From NCBI GenBank assembly GCA_050951585.1, contig JBMNJI010000009.1, positions 1 to 40,658 of the forward strand: 40,658 nucleotides of DNA, in the 5' to 3' direction. Below the pieces are notes generated by a model. That model saw nothing but the letters and a program-made list of their open reading frames with translations, was not told the DNA's origin and ran no database searches. Of this stretch, positions 40,145 through 40,658 are shown piece by piece. Numbering within the stretch: the stretch's first letter is position 1; each line of letters begins with the position of its first letter. Source of the stretch: UBA3937 sp050951585 (GTDB lineage Bacteria > Bacillota > Peptococcia > DRI-13 > DTU073). The position numbers and the translations under genes were made by a program.

Positions 40145-40658
40145 ATGCGGTCTACATTTTTTGGCCTCAGCATAGGGTACAGGGCTTTAGCCGCCCAGCA
40201 GAGGGCTTTAGATGTCACAAGCCATAATATTGCCAATGCCAATACCCCCGGCTATACCCGGCAGGGTGTGGTGATGGAAGCCACTCCCGCGGAAGAGGTT
40301 ATGGCAACGGTTTCGTCGGCACAGGCGTGACGATTACCGATTTCCGACGGATCAGGGACGAATTCCTGGATATTCAGATGCGTACGGAGAATAAAGCTTT
40401 GGGTGAATGGGAAACCCGGGACAATCTCATCAGCAAGCTGGAAGTGATCTTTAATGAGCCATCCGAATCCAGCCTGCGTTCAGTGCTTGATCAGTACTGG
40501 GAGTCCTGGCAGACCCTTTCCCGCAATCCGGAAAGCCCGTCCGCCCGAACCAATGTGATGCAAAGAGGGGTTGCCCTGGCGAATACTTTTAATCATCATC
40601 GATGCGCAGTTTGTGGAACTGCAGATCGATATTAACAAAGGAATCGGCTTAAAGGTTG
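40145..40658 (+). pseudogene. flgK: flgK (hook-associated protein 1), 5' part, two frameshifts, cut by window end
   Basis: The N-terminus is clearly FlgK: STFFGLSIGYRALAAQQRALDVTSHNIANANTPGYTRQGVVMEATPA (quoted in part). The frame then runs to a stop at 40328-40330. The true continuation (GNGFVGTGVTITDFRRIRDEF and on through LISKLEVIFNEPSE and RGVALANTFNH) is in a second frame, consistent with one base missing near 40282-40298. Near 40594-40598 the family pattern returns to the first frame (IDAQFVELQIDINKGIGLKV), consistent with one extra base. The gene runs off the window. FlgK joins hook to filament; as written no full-length protein is made. Sequence error is a serious alternative. Confidence 0.8.

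Noticed and set aside
1..40658. tRNA, rRNA, insertion sequences, prophage genes
   Set aside because: Looked for on both strands by eye and none was recognised; AT-rich and repeat-rich stretches have other explanations.

Overview
The window looks like a chromosome segment from a spore-former-type Firmicute of class Clostridia, probably in the Peptococcaceae / Desulfitobacterium / Thermincola neighbourhood. This is inferred from gene content: CodY, DegS/DegU, ComF, a YvyF-FlgM-FlgN-FlgK flagellar block, CsaB, a TagO-type transferase, and surface proteins with copper-amine-oxidase-like domains. Base composition is moderate, Shine-Dalgarno sites are strong, and GTG/TTG starts are common. No rRNA, tRNA, CRISPR array, transposase or phage gene was recognised.

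Layout. (1) 57-2264: secreted surface protein with four homologous repeats and a C-terminal copper-amine-oxidase-like domain, closed by a terminator. (2) 2459-4449: an AT-rich two-gene unit, AAA ATPase plus RloB-like protein (AbiL/RloAB-type putative defence), with its own promoter and terminator. (3) 4570-9703: two paralogous exported FAD-dependent oxidoreductases with an MntA/HepT (nucleotidyltransferase/HEPN) toxin-antitoxin pair between them. (4) 9852-17374: cell-envelope genes: DUF5693 membrane protein, csaB, murJ, fabZ, a WecA/TagO-type transferase and a secreted SH3 protein. (5) 17634-19208 (minus): cardiolipin synthase, with a compound inverted repeat in the convergent gap at its 3' side. 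(6) 19584-24375: RND efflux adaptor, RND pump and TetR regulator, with a TetR-type palindrome just downstream of a consensus promoter. (7) 24564-25970: carboxyltransferase subunit of the pyruvate carboxylase / oxaloacetate decarboxylase family. (8) 26180-36238: DegS/DegU two-component system followed by a full Flp/Tad pilus locus (Flp pilin, prepilin peptidase, TadE, TadG-like, CpaB, CpaE with a fused receiver, CpaF, TadB, TadC). (9) 36278-end: DUF192 protein, CodY, ComF, YvyF-like protein, flgM, flgN and the start of flgK.

The genes largely concern the cell surface: wall-polymer synthesis and pyruvylation, lipid II flipping, surface and exported proteins, a pilus, efflux and flagella. There is no secretin in the pilus locus and no outer-membrane factor next to the RND genes, which fits a single-membrane envelope.

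The least ordinary points are: the putative defence pair and the toxin-antitoxin pair close together among exported flavoproteins; in-frame 18-bp and 9-bp tandem repeats expanding the CsaB interdomain linker, together with short tandem repeats in several intergenic gaps; a compound inverted repeat at 17491-17612; a CodY lacking the segment that holds the isoleucine-binding loop in the Bacillus protein; and paired opposing frameshifts in both flgM and flgK, which mean either flagellar gene decay or clustered sequence errors. I found no clearly new multi-gene system that I can defend from sequence alone.
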